36,758 nt of DNA from Suillus spraguei (Eukaryota > Basidiomycota > Agaricomycetes > Boletales > Suillaceae), in the NCBI GenBank assembly GCA_016800925.1, contig JABCPU010000582.1, forward strand, positions 1-36,758, given 5' to 3'. Numbering within the stretch: the stretch's first letter is position 1; each line of letters begins with the position of its first letter. The notes under the pieces are model-generated. The model did no database searches. It worked only from the letters and a program-made list of their open reading frames with translations, and was not told the DNA's origin. Positions 22,704 to 33,147 of the stretch are shown here, one piece after another. A program made the position numbers and the translations under genes.

Positions 22704-23230
22704 CTAGGTATCTGTCGGCATGGCTTGTGTAGAAATCGGTGTTCTTTTCCCTTCTCGCCCAAGTCCAGCTGCTCTTTCCGCTTCTTCTATCGTATATGCA
22801 GGTTCCTTCAAAACTTTACATCGTCTTTTGTGTACCTTTCCCTTCCAATGTGACCGGAGTGCGGTATCAGTCTCAAAGTATCTTTTTGACGACATAATCA
22901 AGTTGATGAGAAGAGTATAGCAACAGATGACTCACTTTGCACATTCAACGCAGTAATGCTGGGCAAGACCAGGCTTCTCGAGATCAATGGGTTGTGCCTC
23001 GAGAACAGCTCGATTCTGTGTGAGAGTTTAGATGAAGCACATGAACTGAAGAGATTTTTAGTACCTTCGGGTCTAGATCAATGAGCTGAATTTGATCGAG
23101 ATCTTTTGTGCGAGCCTATAAATGTCAATACATAAACAGAGACCAGGAATTAGGTGCATACCCTTGTACGGGACGCTCGATGCACATCGCGTTGTGCATG
23201 ATGTGTGCGAGATCTCCGTAACCGACCCAT
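22704..23230 (-). CDS. BUD20: BUD20/ZNF593-type C2H2 zinc-finger protein
   Basis: Bud20 is a shuttling factor that helps export pre-60S ribosomal subunits from the nucleus. Four exons with clean junctions: 23162-23230 (MGRLRRSRTHHAQRDVHRA), 23065-23115 (ARTKDLDQIQLIDLDPK), 22936-23015 (NRAVLEAQPIDLEKPGLAQ to CVECA) and 22704-22881. The single C2H2 finger reads HYCVECAKYFETDTALRSH and is completed by VHKRR; it is split by the last intron. The downstream block, LKEPAYTIEEAERAAGLG, is a family hallmark. Total 125 residues, close to the 134 of the human homologue. No frame lesion. It lies head to head with CWC27, 120 bp apart. Confidence 0.94.
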
Positions 23231-23350
23231 GATGTATGCAGAAAACGGTAAACCCGCGTTTAAAATTCACCAAGTCCTTGGATTCCCTTTTTAGGGTTGT
23301 CTTTGCACCTCAGTCTTCAGAGGTAAACTTGACCTTCCTCGCGAGCAGCA
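23231..23350. promoter_or_regulatory. Divergent intergenic region, BUD20 and CWC27
   Basis: Start codons are only 120 bp apart, which implies shared promoter DNA for a ribosome-export factor and a spliceosomal cyclophilin. No TATA box is apparent. Confidence 0.55.
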
Positions 23351-25449
23351 ATGGCGCTCCCAACAAACGGACGAGTGGTAATTGACACGACTGCAGGCGA
23401 AATAGAAGTCGAGCTATGGTCAAAGGTGCGTACTGTTATCTTGTACTATCCAGCCTCGTTGTTGAGTATGAGTTCAGGAAACACCAAAAACATGCCGGAA
23501 CTTCATCGCACTCGCGCTAGAAGGTCAGAATTCAATTTATTCTGAAACAAAGGCGCTCAGCTCATTCGGAGGTTAGGCTATTATGACGGTGTTATCTTTC
23601 ATAGGTTGGTGCCCTGCTCAGCGTACTTGGAATGTGTCTCTAAGTTTCCTTGCAGAATCGTATCGGGTTTCCTAGTCCAAACCGGCGACAAAACGGGGAC
23701 AGGCGGAGGAGGGGAGTCATTTTATGGAGGTGTGTCTTGGTCATGGTTTACTTTGATGCACGATCACATTATTGGGGCAAAGAACCGTTTGAGGATGAAA
23801 TCCACCCGCGATTGCGGTATGCTCACCGTGGGCTTGTCGCTATGGCCAACAATGGGACGAAGAATTCTAATGATTCCCAGTTCTTTATTACCCTTGGTGA
23901 GAAACGAACGTTTCACTGAGACTTGATAATCGAAGACCTTGACGTCATTCCTTTGGCATAGACAGAGCAGATGAATTGCACGGCAAACATACATTGTTCG
24001 GGAGGGTAATTGGGGACACCGTGTATAGTACGTTTGGAGGTTAGACATGGTTTCACATTTCTCACTTATTTTGACTTAGATGTCATGAAAATTGGAGAGA
24101 TGGGTAGGCGACGCTCTCGTGCCAAGGGCTTGGTCAACTAATATCAATTCATGTCCATTCTAGAGATCGGCGAAAATGAACGACCCTTGTAGTAGGTTTG
24201 ACACAAACTTGTGACGACGTTTTACTCTCAAACTCACTAGCCTTCATATCCAGTCCACCTAAGATCAAGTCCGTAAAAATAGTCGACAATCCATTTCCAG
24301 ACATTATACCCCGAATCACTGCTGCTGAGAAGCGTGCTCAGCAACGAGCTCGAGAAGCTGGTCAGCGTGAACGAGAGGAGGCCGAAACGTCGGAGAGGTG
24401 CCAAAAAGTGAGTTGGGAATTGTGTTTTGTGCGGTTGTCTTGCTGACTCTGCTAAGGGATGTAAAACTTTTGAGCTTTGGCGAAGAGCAGGACGGCGAAA
24501 CGGAACCTGTAGCGTTCAGGAAGAAAAATATTGTACGGCCCGATTGTGAGTTTACTCGTCCACGAGCACTCAAAAGACTACAGCTGAGCAGAAGGTTACA
24601 GTGGTCGATAATTCTAGCGCCACAGGCATTCCGATGCCAGAATCTCTGCTCGGTCCTCCGAAGAAATCTAACGAACCACTTCGAGAACGTGGATCTGAGA
24701 AAGAACCATCCAAGGTACATACTCTGCAGTTACTGCCGGGTAACGAATAACAAGATTATCATCAGCACGAGCAACCTTCAAAAAGCAGTAAGTCCGAGGG
24801 TGCAGATAAGGACATCAAGAAGATTCGGGAAACACACGCGAAGGAGAAGGCTTCCGGAAGGTTTTTAATACCTTATAACCTCCTGTGCTCCCAATTGACG
24901 CATGCATCCAATAGTGACGCCAGACGCACTGAAATCGAGCAGATGGAGAGCGAGATCCGCCGACTGACACGCAAACGAGAAGGTGGTGAAGATAGTGACG
25001 AGGAAGCTGCACGGAAGAAGACAAAACCGACGAAGTCGTATCTTGAGGAAGAACTTGCCAAGTACTCCAAGGGGCGGGGATTGCAGAAGAAAGGGAAGGG
25101 AAGGAAGGATGAGGGCGATGTTCTAGCTGCTTTGAACAGCTTTAGGGGACTGTTACAATCCAACACGAACCTGGAGATTGAGGACGTTGTAGAGGAGGAC
25201 GATCATGTGGACAATAGTGGAGGCGGAACCGTTCCTGATGGAGAAGATCCGGGCATAGAAGTGGATGACGACCGTGGATTCATCGGCCATGCTCTGCACT
25301 TCCCCAAGGACGATGGGGAGGAGACGAGGAAGGCTGAGAGAGATTATGAAGTCATTGATCCTCGTCAACGTGGTGCGAGAGCACGGGAAGAGGAACGGGA
25401 GAGAAAAAGAACCGCAATGAGGGGAAAGAACGGGCGTGGCCGTCGGTAA
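23351..25449 (+). CDS. CWC27: Spliceosome-associated cyclophilin CWC27
   Basis: Cwc27 is a cyclophilin-domain protein of the activated spliceosome. First exons: 23351-23425 ([19 protein letters not shown]), 23478-23523 ([15 protein letters not shown]), 23577-23604 ([10 protein letters not shown]) and 23656-23729 ([21 protein letters not shown]). These are followed by [11 protein letters not shown] and [18 protein letters not shown], then [19 protein letters not shown]. The linker [17 protein letters not shown] and the later [11 protein letters not shown] with GPPKK separate it from ordinary cyclophilins. The C-terminal half is charged and helical ([26 protein letters not shown]) and ends [10 protein letters not shown]. 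The frame slips by one base near the GGG at 24456-24458, at an exon start; the other junctions I checked agree. About 500 residues, the usual length. Confidence 0.94.
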
Positions 25450-25751
25450 TATTGATATCCCATCCTTTGCAGCGCTATAGCCGCTACCGGCTTAACCATC
25501 TCTTGTACTTTGTTTGTACTTGATCTCATCTGATCTCATCACTGATCCCAACGCGTACACAAAGCGACTTGATGTCCGAATAGAAGTCAGTACATACATG
25601 TGACTACAAGCTATAAGATAACGAGTTACATAAAATATTATTTATGATTTATTAGTAACGATAATCAGTGCGTACGGGTAGCGAGCTAGGTGCGATATAA
25701 AGAATACTGATCGAGGATGCGAACACTCAAACAACTATTACAACAGCACTC

Positions 25752-26584
25752 ATGTCAAGCTCAAAGCGCGGTGCATTCATTGTCATCGAGGGACTAGACA
25801 AGTCCGGAAAAACTACCCAAGTCTCTCTCCTCCAGGATCGTCCTGCAGAATCTGCAAGATGTAGGGCCTACAACACCAAAGGTAGTCAAGCTACACTTCC
25901 CCGGTACATATTCCAATCCATTCCCCACTCAAACTGAATACAAATACATTCCCAGACCGCACGACAGCCATCGGGAAGATGATCGAAGCGTACCTCCATT
26001 CTGAATCTGACCTAGACGACCGCACTATTCACCTGCTCTTCTCTGCTAATCGCTGGGAACTTGCGTGAGCACGATCGTTGTTTTTGGTATCCCTTCGCAT
26101 TTGATGACACCTTTTATATTTCTATGCACACAGATCTACGATCACAGCTCATCTTGAAAGAGGGACGACTGTCGTTACTGACCGATATTCGTTCTCTGGT
26201 ATCGCATATTCGGTTCGTAAGGGACTACCGTACGAATGGTGTCGTGCTCCCGAGATCGGACTGCCTGCGCCAGACCTTACACTGTTCCTTGATATCAGTC
26301 CAGAAGTGGCAGCTACGAGAGGTGGGTACGGGCTAGAGAGGTACGAGAAAGAAGAAGTACAGAAAGGCGTAAGGCAGGTATTTGATAAAATTGGCCGGGA
26401 GGTACAAGAACATGGCGAGGAGGGTGAGGGCAAGTGGGTAGTGATTGATGCAGGGAAGACCCAGGAGGAAGTTGCGGAGGAAGTTTGGAAAGCGGTAGAA
26501 CCACTTGCCAGCGGTGTTCAAGGATCTGTCAGTGGGACTATGGGAAATAACTATCTAATCCCAGATACCCAAGGTAGAAGCTGA
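25752..26584 (+). CDS. CDC8: Thymidylate kinase
   Basis: Phosphorylates dTMP to dTDP in dTTP synthesis. The P-loop is at the N-terminus ([14 protein letters not shown]), followed by [14 protein letters not shown] with the DR motif, [10 protein letters not shown], the [12 protein letters not shown] substrate motif and [19 protein letters not shown] (lid region). It is a normal fungal type of about 230 residues. Introns at about 25910-25954 and 26065-26133 splice cleanly. The frame is broken once: an extra C in the CC at 25842-25843, after SLLQDR, separates it from [16 protein letters not shown]. The conservation on both sides argues for a sequence error in an essential gene. The stop at 26582-26584 faces the end of UBC6. 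Confidence 0.95.
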
Positions 26585-26803
26585 TGGCATTGCTTTGTAG
26601 AATAGTGGCGACCAAATACTACGTGCCAACATCTGACGAAAGTGGAGTTGGTTACTTCAATGGTGAAATTTAAAACAGAGCCGTGATACAGTATGTATAT
26701 GTATCCTCCATAAATGATACAATTGGTCCATATCTTTATTGTTATCCAATCATGAAAAAATGGAAAAAAACCTATGGCACAGGGTAGGCCAATACTAGAT
26801 GTG

Positions 26804-28226
26804 TCAAGGGCTCGATGATAGCCGCGACACGATGACAGCGAAAGCAATCAGCACACCCCATCTCCATTTCTCCCACAAGACCTGGCGCAACTGCCCTGTC
26901 CACCCCTGCGGTGTCGTAGTCGGCTTGTTTGTAGATGCCAAACTACTAGTCTTTACGACATCGCTTGCGTGCGACGTCGTCGTGGGAGCGAGAGCCTGTG
27001 TTGCTGGTCGTTTATCACACACCTGCAGTGGGTGCGTCGCTGTGGTAGATCTTGAGATAGAGGGAGAAAACGGACTAGGACTTATAGGTGAAGTGGGCGT
27101 GGCTGCCGTATCTGGTTTCCCTCTCTCCCGCTCGCCCATATTCGGTAGATCTCGGAGAGTATCCGTACAGTACTGCGGAAAGCGGCAGTGATCAGCAAAC
27201 CAGGCACAAGTTGACACCGGCAGAAACAAGTAACCCTTAGGAGCCTGAGTATGACAGCCTGATCCGAATGAAACGGCACTCCTACCCCTCTCGGGCCTTT
27301 TGGTTGTAAAGAACAAGATGTAACTCACATCTGGGAAAGCTTCTCTAAATCTTGGTTGTGTCAAATTATGCGAGTGACTGCGGGCAGCATAGGCTCGTTT
27401 GTGACCGTCTGACGACGTCACTGAACCGGTGGTCATCTCGTCGGAGAGCATGAATGACAGTAATCCTGTGAGTCTAAATGTAGTTTGATGAGTAAGCGCT
27501 CAGGCGGGTATGGCGGGGAACTCGGTGAACAGAAAAGACAACGATTGTGAACATCAAATATCACTCTATCAATCATGTCTTGGTCCGGAGAAAAAAAAGA
27601 AACCGGGCCGTTAAAATCATGTGCGACACTCACATGGTAGCGACACTCCAGGCGGGATTCCACTAATGATGACTCAGTGATGATGAACATTGGGATGGTT
27701 GAATAGGACGCACGGTACCAGGGTGGAAATCAGACATGGAGAAACAAATCTTCTTGTCAGGTTGGAATCGACCGGAAGGGGTAAACATCTGTTGCATCAT
27801 ATGCATCATAAGTTGTCAAAGATAACGATTCAAGAAGAGCACACCTTAATGCCTGGTGGCTTGAAGGGATATTCCGCGGGGAAGATGAGTACGCCATGAT
27901 ACTCCCCGCCAGCAAAAGGCGAATCAGGAGGACCGCGCTGTATTACGACAGAAGTGGTTGAACATCAATAAAGGCGCCATTCACTCAAAGAACGCACGAT
28001 AAGGTAATTCCCTGGATTTGACGCTTCAAAACACGCTTCCGCATGAAGGATATTGAAACTTACAAGTCAAGATGTTCTTTTCATCTGGTGTTGCCCCACA
28101 CGAATGGGGGCGGCTCTTTCTGCATGCTGACATACTCCTTGGCAAGCTAAATTTTGACTTATCAGAGACGTCCTAAGAGTGAAAAAAATAGGTTCTTACA
28201 CGTTTGTGGGCTGCTTTGCTTGCCAT
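26804..28226 (-). CDS. UBC6: ER-anchored ubiquitin-conjugating enzyme UBC6 (E2 J2 type)
   Basis: Ubc6 is a tail-anchored E2 of the ER membrane used in ER-associated degradation. Start MASKAAHKR at 28226; then [17 protein letters not shown], the [17 protein letters not shown] exon, [32 protein letters not shown] with the catalytic Cys in [41 protein letters not shown] and [12 protein letters not shown] Ser/Thr/Pro-rich linker leads to the C-terminal membrane anchor [18 protein letters not shown]. At least seven exons. One lesion: an extra base in the C4 run at 28094-28097 (GTGTGGGGCAACACC on the coding strand) puts a TGA shortly after FVW. The rest is in frame. It converges on the thymidylate kinase gene. 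Confidence 0.95.
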
Positions 28227-28975
28227 GATTGCGGGGTCGATGGGGGCTGTGGAGAGTGGAGGAGTCGTGGATGAGAGCTTGCGGGCGACTTAGTGCTGGC
28301 CAAACCACTCGGCACATGCAACAAATAAGTGTAAACATTCCAAACTCTCGCCAAGGCCATGGTTTCCACGCTTCCTTTAAGAGACTTTCACCGCATGTAC
28401 TGTACCATTGTGCCAGCTGGCCTTAGCTGGCATGCTTTAACATTAACGGGTCTACGGGATTCATCAGGATAAATGCCCTTCTTCTTCCCAACAACAGGAA
28501 ATAATAATACAAGCCCAGTACGTGGTCATGTCAACGTTCTTATACCATGCTTGTGCCTGGCGACCCAGTGGCGTAGTTCCTAGTATATACACGGCGGTCG
28601 CAGGAGCCATGGAAATGCCACGGGTGTCATTGGTTCATTTTGATGATTTAGAGGTTTTTGTGGTACGATACTACGCTTATGAACCAACTTCTGACGCCAA
28701 GAGCAGTGGAATCTTTTCCTACTTAAATGTTTCATGCAGACGCTGCCGCTGTGTTCGGGCATTCCCTGGATAAACCGCAAGCTTGGCATACTTGTCGAAC
28801 ACCACCTAGCCACTGCGTCCTTATGCACGTCGAGCTCGCACGAGGCTTCTTGCAACTTCACCACATGGCATTTCTACAGAATTCAATTTTTACACTCCTC
28901 CTTCATCTCTATTGGTACATCAAGTATACGTGGAATCCGAACAAACACTGCTTAATTGACGCATCGAGGAGGTGC
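28227..28975. other. Intergenic, no supported gene
   Basis: Overlapping short ORFs on both strands (28522-28864) show no domain or splice pattern. The region separates UBC6 from the metallothionein gene. Confidence 0.5.
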
Positions 28976-29191
28976 TTAGCACTTGCACTCTCCCGGCTTG
29001 CAGGCGCACCTGGATGTTCTAAATAAGACACCGCACACAAGAACATAAGACAGCATCACTCACGAGCCACTGCACCCGCAGCAGGTAGTGGTCGACGAGT
29101 CGTTGTGAGAAACGGGGACTTCAGCGACCTGCAAAGGAAGATTAGACAAGGAAATGTGGACGCCTGCAAGAAGTGTGCGTACAATGAACAT
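28976..29191 (-). CDS. Short metallothionein, three tiny exons
   Basis: Predicted metal-binding peptide of 35 residues (Cu, Cd or Zn) in the cytosol. Exons: 29183-29191 (ATG TTC ATT, 9 nt), 29064-29128 (65 nt) and 28976-29009 (34 nt, stop TAA). Both introns have GT..AG ends (29129-29182 and 29010-29063, each 54 nt) and fit phase 0 and phase 2. The product starts MFIVAEVPVSHNDS, then STTTCCGCSGS, then CACKPGECKC. Seven Cys, in CCxC, CxC and CxC arrangements, are packed in the last half, and the CKPGECKC-type end is typical of short basidiomycete metallothioneins. No aromatic residue except Phe2. A TATA box lies 83-90 nt upstream. No lesion is seen. I found no convincing copper-fist (GCTG) element. 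Transcript data would settle the 9-nt first exon. Confidence 0.8.
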
Positions 29192-29273
29192 AATGGATGG
29201 AAAGATACTGATACTGGCTTGTTGTCAAAAGTTTTTGGGCTTGTGCTGAACTACGAAACAACGTGAGGAGGAT

Positions 29274-29281
29274 CCTTTATA
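29274..29281 (-). promoter_or_regulatory. TATA box of the metallothionein gene
   Basis: TATAAAGG on the minus strand, 83-90 nt upstream of the ATG at 29191, consistent with a strongly inducible gene. Confidence 0.55.
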
Positions 29282-29291
29282 CATTCAGTGT

Positions 29292-30535
29292 GTATGGCCT
29301 TGTTGCCATTTTCTTGAAGAGGATGTCCAGCTCGGCTTGCTGTCTTTTCAAAGGTGGATAATCATTCATGTATCCATCACTGCCTATCGTCACCCATCCA
29401 ATCGCGCAACTTGCTACATTGATCTATCAATCCATCAAATGCCTCAGAAGCCACTCTTCAAAGCATGCAACGAGCTGATGATCTGGAGTGCAAGGTCCGG
29501 ACTCCGAAAAACAAAGAAGGTCGACTGATGACAAGAAAGAAGGGCCATTGTGATGATTCTAGTTTTTCCGTACCCTCGCTGCCATGGATCCTGATTCCAG
29601 ACTAACGATTTCAAAACACTATGATCGCGCAACGTGCCGCACCAATCAGTCAAATACCTCAGGAGCCGTATGCTCTCCGGAGAGTGCGTATGCTGTATTT
29701 TTTGACGTCAGGAAGTGGGGGCTCCAATCAGTCTGCGATCGTTATCATTTACTGGTTGGATTGCCATCTCCCCATGGGAGCGCCCCTACCGCTACCGTAA
29801 CCGGTCCAAGAACAGAGCAGCAATTGATGGATGATAAAGGACCCTTATTCTGATATACTCCTAACCCACCCAACGACATACTATGATCCAAGTAGAGTCG
29901 ACATCGAGCGCGTATCACAGAACATCAGATTGATCTGATCAGTCCAGTGTCATGAATAATGATCATGGGTTAGGGTCGTGTTTCAATTTTCGAAGTGCGA
30001 GATACGATACCTGCAGTGGGGCATTCATATCCCTTTGAATCAACTTCGATCGCTGCGGCGGGCTCCATGATGGGCCTCGTGTAGAGTACGAAGATGATCG
30101 GAACGATCGCATAATTACTTACTCGAGATGGTGAAACATGCACATTAATATGGTAAAGTCACTTTACTCTCAGGAGTCAGGGTCTTCGAATCATCATCGG
30201 CGGTACAAACAGTCTAACATGCATGGGTCAATGGAATATCATATCAATCGAAGAAGAGTTCATTGCGACGGATCCGTGAAGTTTAGGAGCGGGAATATCA
30301 AACGCACGGATAGTAGTCCTAAAAAAAGTGTGAGTTTATTCTTGTTATTCTGTGGGGAGGCTGAAACCTTTGACACCCGACATCGCTCGTAAAGTGCGAA
30401 ATTATATTTTATACTGCATTATTTTGCACACGGTTTGCAGAAAATAGACTCGCGACCTTGACCCCGCTGGATGTCGAGGTCCGCACCCTAACATAGAAAC
30501 AGCATGAAAACCAAGGCTCATTGATCATTAATTCA
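29292..30535. other. Intergenic, upstream of the metallothionein
   Basis: ORFs at 29337-29528, 29584-29853 and 30138-30392 (+) show no family features. Two weakly similar segments near 29400-29455 and 29620-29670 (both with ATCGCGCAAC and CTCAG[A/G]AGCC) may be an old duplication. Confidence 0.4.
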
Positions 30536-31790
30536 TCAACGTATAATCACCGTGACGTTACGTGCATAATTCAAAACAATCTTTGATAGGGGCTCCGGAA
30601 CCACAGTGACCAGTCTCTTGCTGATTCTCCTTCCCGCTTTGTCAGGTACGTCCTCAAAGCGAACGGTAAGGTCCTCGTTACCCTTATCATAAAGCTCTGA
30701 TTTAAGTTTTCCACCAAATGCCGCGATGATCAGATCAATGGGATAAGAAAAGTCAAAAGATGGATCGGAGGCTTGGATTTGATGAGGCTGTACCCAGCGG
30801 CCAATATGGTGGTACCCCAGATCAGGGTGGTTACCACCAGTAAGAGGATATAAGTGTGAGCTTCGCTTCGCCAGCCGTATGTCGTAATATACATCATGCC
30901 CTTTGTCGACTTTGCCATATTCGACGGAACTCCCGAAGCAGAGTATCCGGAGCGAAGTTGCTGGATGCAGTTTTCAGTAATATCCACGAATGCATCAAGG
31001 TCACTTACGGTAGAGGCAAACTCCGTAATACCGCGCCAGTAATCTTCCTGCAAAACAATCAGTCATGTTGATATCAAAGGAAGTGGAAATAGTCACCAGT
31101 TCGCTGTACATGACTGATACGTTACTGGTACCGTACGCGGTTAAAAAGTCACCAATCGTATTCTTGATCAAGGCTTGGTTTGACCCCGCTTGATAATCCA
31201 TCACAGTTGCGATGTACTGGGATCAAGGAATATTTGGACTGCTCATTAAACCAGGAGATGTACCAATCAGATCGACAGATACGATGCCTCCATTATAAGT
31301 GACGTTGACTGTGGTCAGATAGGGAATGACCTCGCAAATGATCATTGGCAGAAAGCTGTACTTGTACAAGCCAGACATAAAGACATCCGCAAAAAGTTCA
31401 TTCGCAAAACATCAAGAAATATAACAAAAGCCGTACTAAATTTATTCGGGTTGAATAACATCGAGCTTGGGCTGGGACATACAACAACAGGGAAAAATCC
31501 GGTGGTTGCATTGTCCATCAGACTGGTCGTAACGTTGCCGGTGGTGAAGTAGGTCACTGAAGTTAAATCTGGAACTGATTAGCTGTGCACGAGTTGATGG
31601 CAGAGATGAACACACTTCCAGAACAATTCGCAACCGCTTCCCAAGTGATGAGCGCGTTCAGCGGTCCTTGCGACACACTTGGGGTAACAGAATATGAGTT
31701 TTGACTGCGGTCCATCGGCTGGCATGTAACATTTGCTGTGACGGCATTCACGAGTACTAGAGTTGAAAGCCCAGGCCCAAGCCCATGACC

Positions 31791-31820
31791 TGGGCTGGGC
31801 TGGGCTGGGCTGGGCTGGGC
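31791..31820. repeat. (TGGGC)6 pentanucleotide tract
   Basis: Six perfect TGGGC units in a GC-rich island (about 31770-31872) of otherwise AT-richer DNA, flanked by imperfect CAGGCCCAAGCCC-type units. Confidence 0.95.
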
Positions 31821-31845
31821 TCAGCTTATTTAGGCCTGGCTTCGG

Positions 31846-31872
31846 CTGGCCCGGGGCTTGAAGCCGGGCCAG
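31846..31872. repeat. GC-rich hairpin, 9-bp arms
   Basis: CTGGCCCGG and CCGGGCCAG are perfect inverted copies around a 9-nt centre that can pair further (GCTT with AAGC). It adjoins the (TGGGC)6 tract. Confidence 0.8.
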
Positions 31873-32024
31873 AACTCATCACTGAAGGCAGTCGAGATCA
31901 ACGTAACTATCAAGGTCAGCACGGTCGGATACTCTACAATCAGATGAACAATATTGTCAGGTAGTGCGAGAACATCTGTGAACAAGATTCCTCCAGTGAA
32001 GCCCCATGCAAAACCCATGACCAC

Positions 32025-33147
32025 AGTCTGGAGGTCAGGCTGCTCTCATGTGCCCTAAGCAAAAATTTAAGTATGTCAGAAAACTATACCTGCCAGTAAC
32101 GATGGACCCTGTCACTCTATTCTCGTCCCGCGTCCGAGATAAAGGCTCGGGAAGCCTGCACCGCACAATGTTTCTTGATATGGCTACTAATTTGCATGAG
32201 CCCGCCTCGGACACTTTAGTTGTAAATTTATGTTCCACTAGATTCTTGATATGTCGGAACCTACTACGAGTAAGTACTATTAGGGATCCAGTCACTGGGG
32301 GCGTCAATGACTCACAGTTCGGGGCCCGGGTAAACGAGCCGAAGACGCCGAGATAGGAACGAGGGGGAGAGGATAAGAGATGTGGTTCCGAGCGCAAGCC
32401 TAAAGAGGTCAATGGGGTGCGACGCGCTGACGTCGGCCGAGCCTCTGCAATATATGTCAAATAAGTTATGTTTATTTTCATTCTTTACTTACCTGCTATA
32501 AAGTCAAGCGCCCGTAGACACGAACATCTCCGTTCTTGAATAGAAACTGAGATCGTACCTTGTCTTTCTAGCTCCCTCTCTCCCCGTTCACTCGCCTGTC
32601 ATCGTGACAGCTAACATATGAGATCACATTCAAAATTGGCACAAATGTCTGGCTAAACCCTTCGTGCGCACGGAGATTGACGGAGATGAACGGAAGAAAA
32701 GTTGAACGTCCATTAATGATTATCGTTTAAGCGTCGATAAATGGAGTGGAACATTCCATTGATAGCCAGATCATGGGCTGACTGATAGCAATGCTGAATC
32801 ATGATCGCTGATTGACGCCAGTCTACCAAATATCAAGTATACGTAGTTTGTTCCATCGTTTGCAAGCTCGCGATCTGAGATCACAGGTGGAGGACAATTT
32901 GACACAGTTTGATTGAAAAACTGAGGATGAACCACTAGCAGAAGCCATGAGCCTGGAGATCAGAGGCGAGCGGGCAAGCAGAGAGTAAGCTAGATAGAAA
33001 ATATATGATTTTAGTATCTGGAAGAGACAGATGTTTTGACGACGTCAAAAGTCTCCTCGAAATCTACTTGGGGAAACCGAACAACTACTTAAATACTGCA
33101 ACGAGGCTTGGAATGGAGAAAAAAAGCTACAGAGCACGGGACCACTA
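32025..33147. other. Intergenic, no supported gene
   Basis: ORFs at 32048-32356 (+) and 32035-32481 (-) overlap each other and show no domain. No terminal repeats or target-site duplications were recognised. Confidence 0.45.

Larger units (their letters stand above)
30536..32024 (-). pseudogene. Agaricomycete membrane protein of unknown function, damaged
   Basis: The N-terminal piece (from 32024) holds a membrane segment and LPDNIVHLIVEYPTVLTLIV. The next recognisable piece (31755 downwards) starts VNAVTANVTCQP and has an extracellular look (many Asn-X-Ser/Thr sites, ALITWEAVANCSGS). It continues through SQYIATVMDYQAGSN, EDYWRGITEFASTVSDL and GYSASGVPSN to a second membrane segment, TYILLLVVTTLIWGTTIL, and a cytoplasmic tail ending at 30536. 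The usual middle of this family, as far as I recall it, is missing between 31755 and 31880, where a (TGGGC)6 tract and a hairpin sit. A TGA interrupts the frame at 31223-31225, and a missing G near 30780 shifts the tail. I do not know a named function. Confidence 0.55.

Noticed and set aside
13206..28226. A ubiquitin-themed gene cluster (UEV, HSE1, F-box, UBC6)
   Set aside because: The products act in DNA repair, endosomes, SCF ligases and the ER, and unrelated genes lie between them; proximity looks coincidental.
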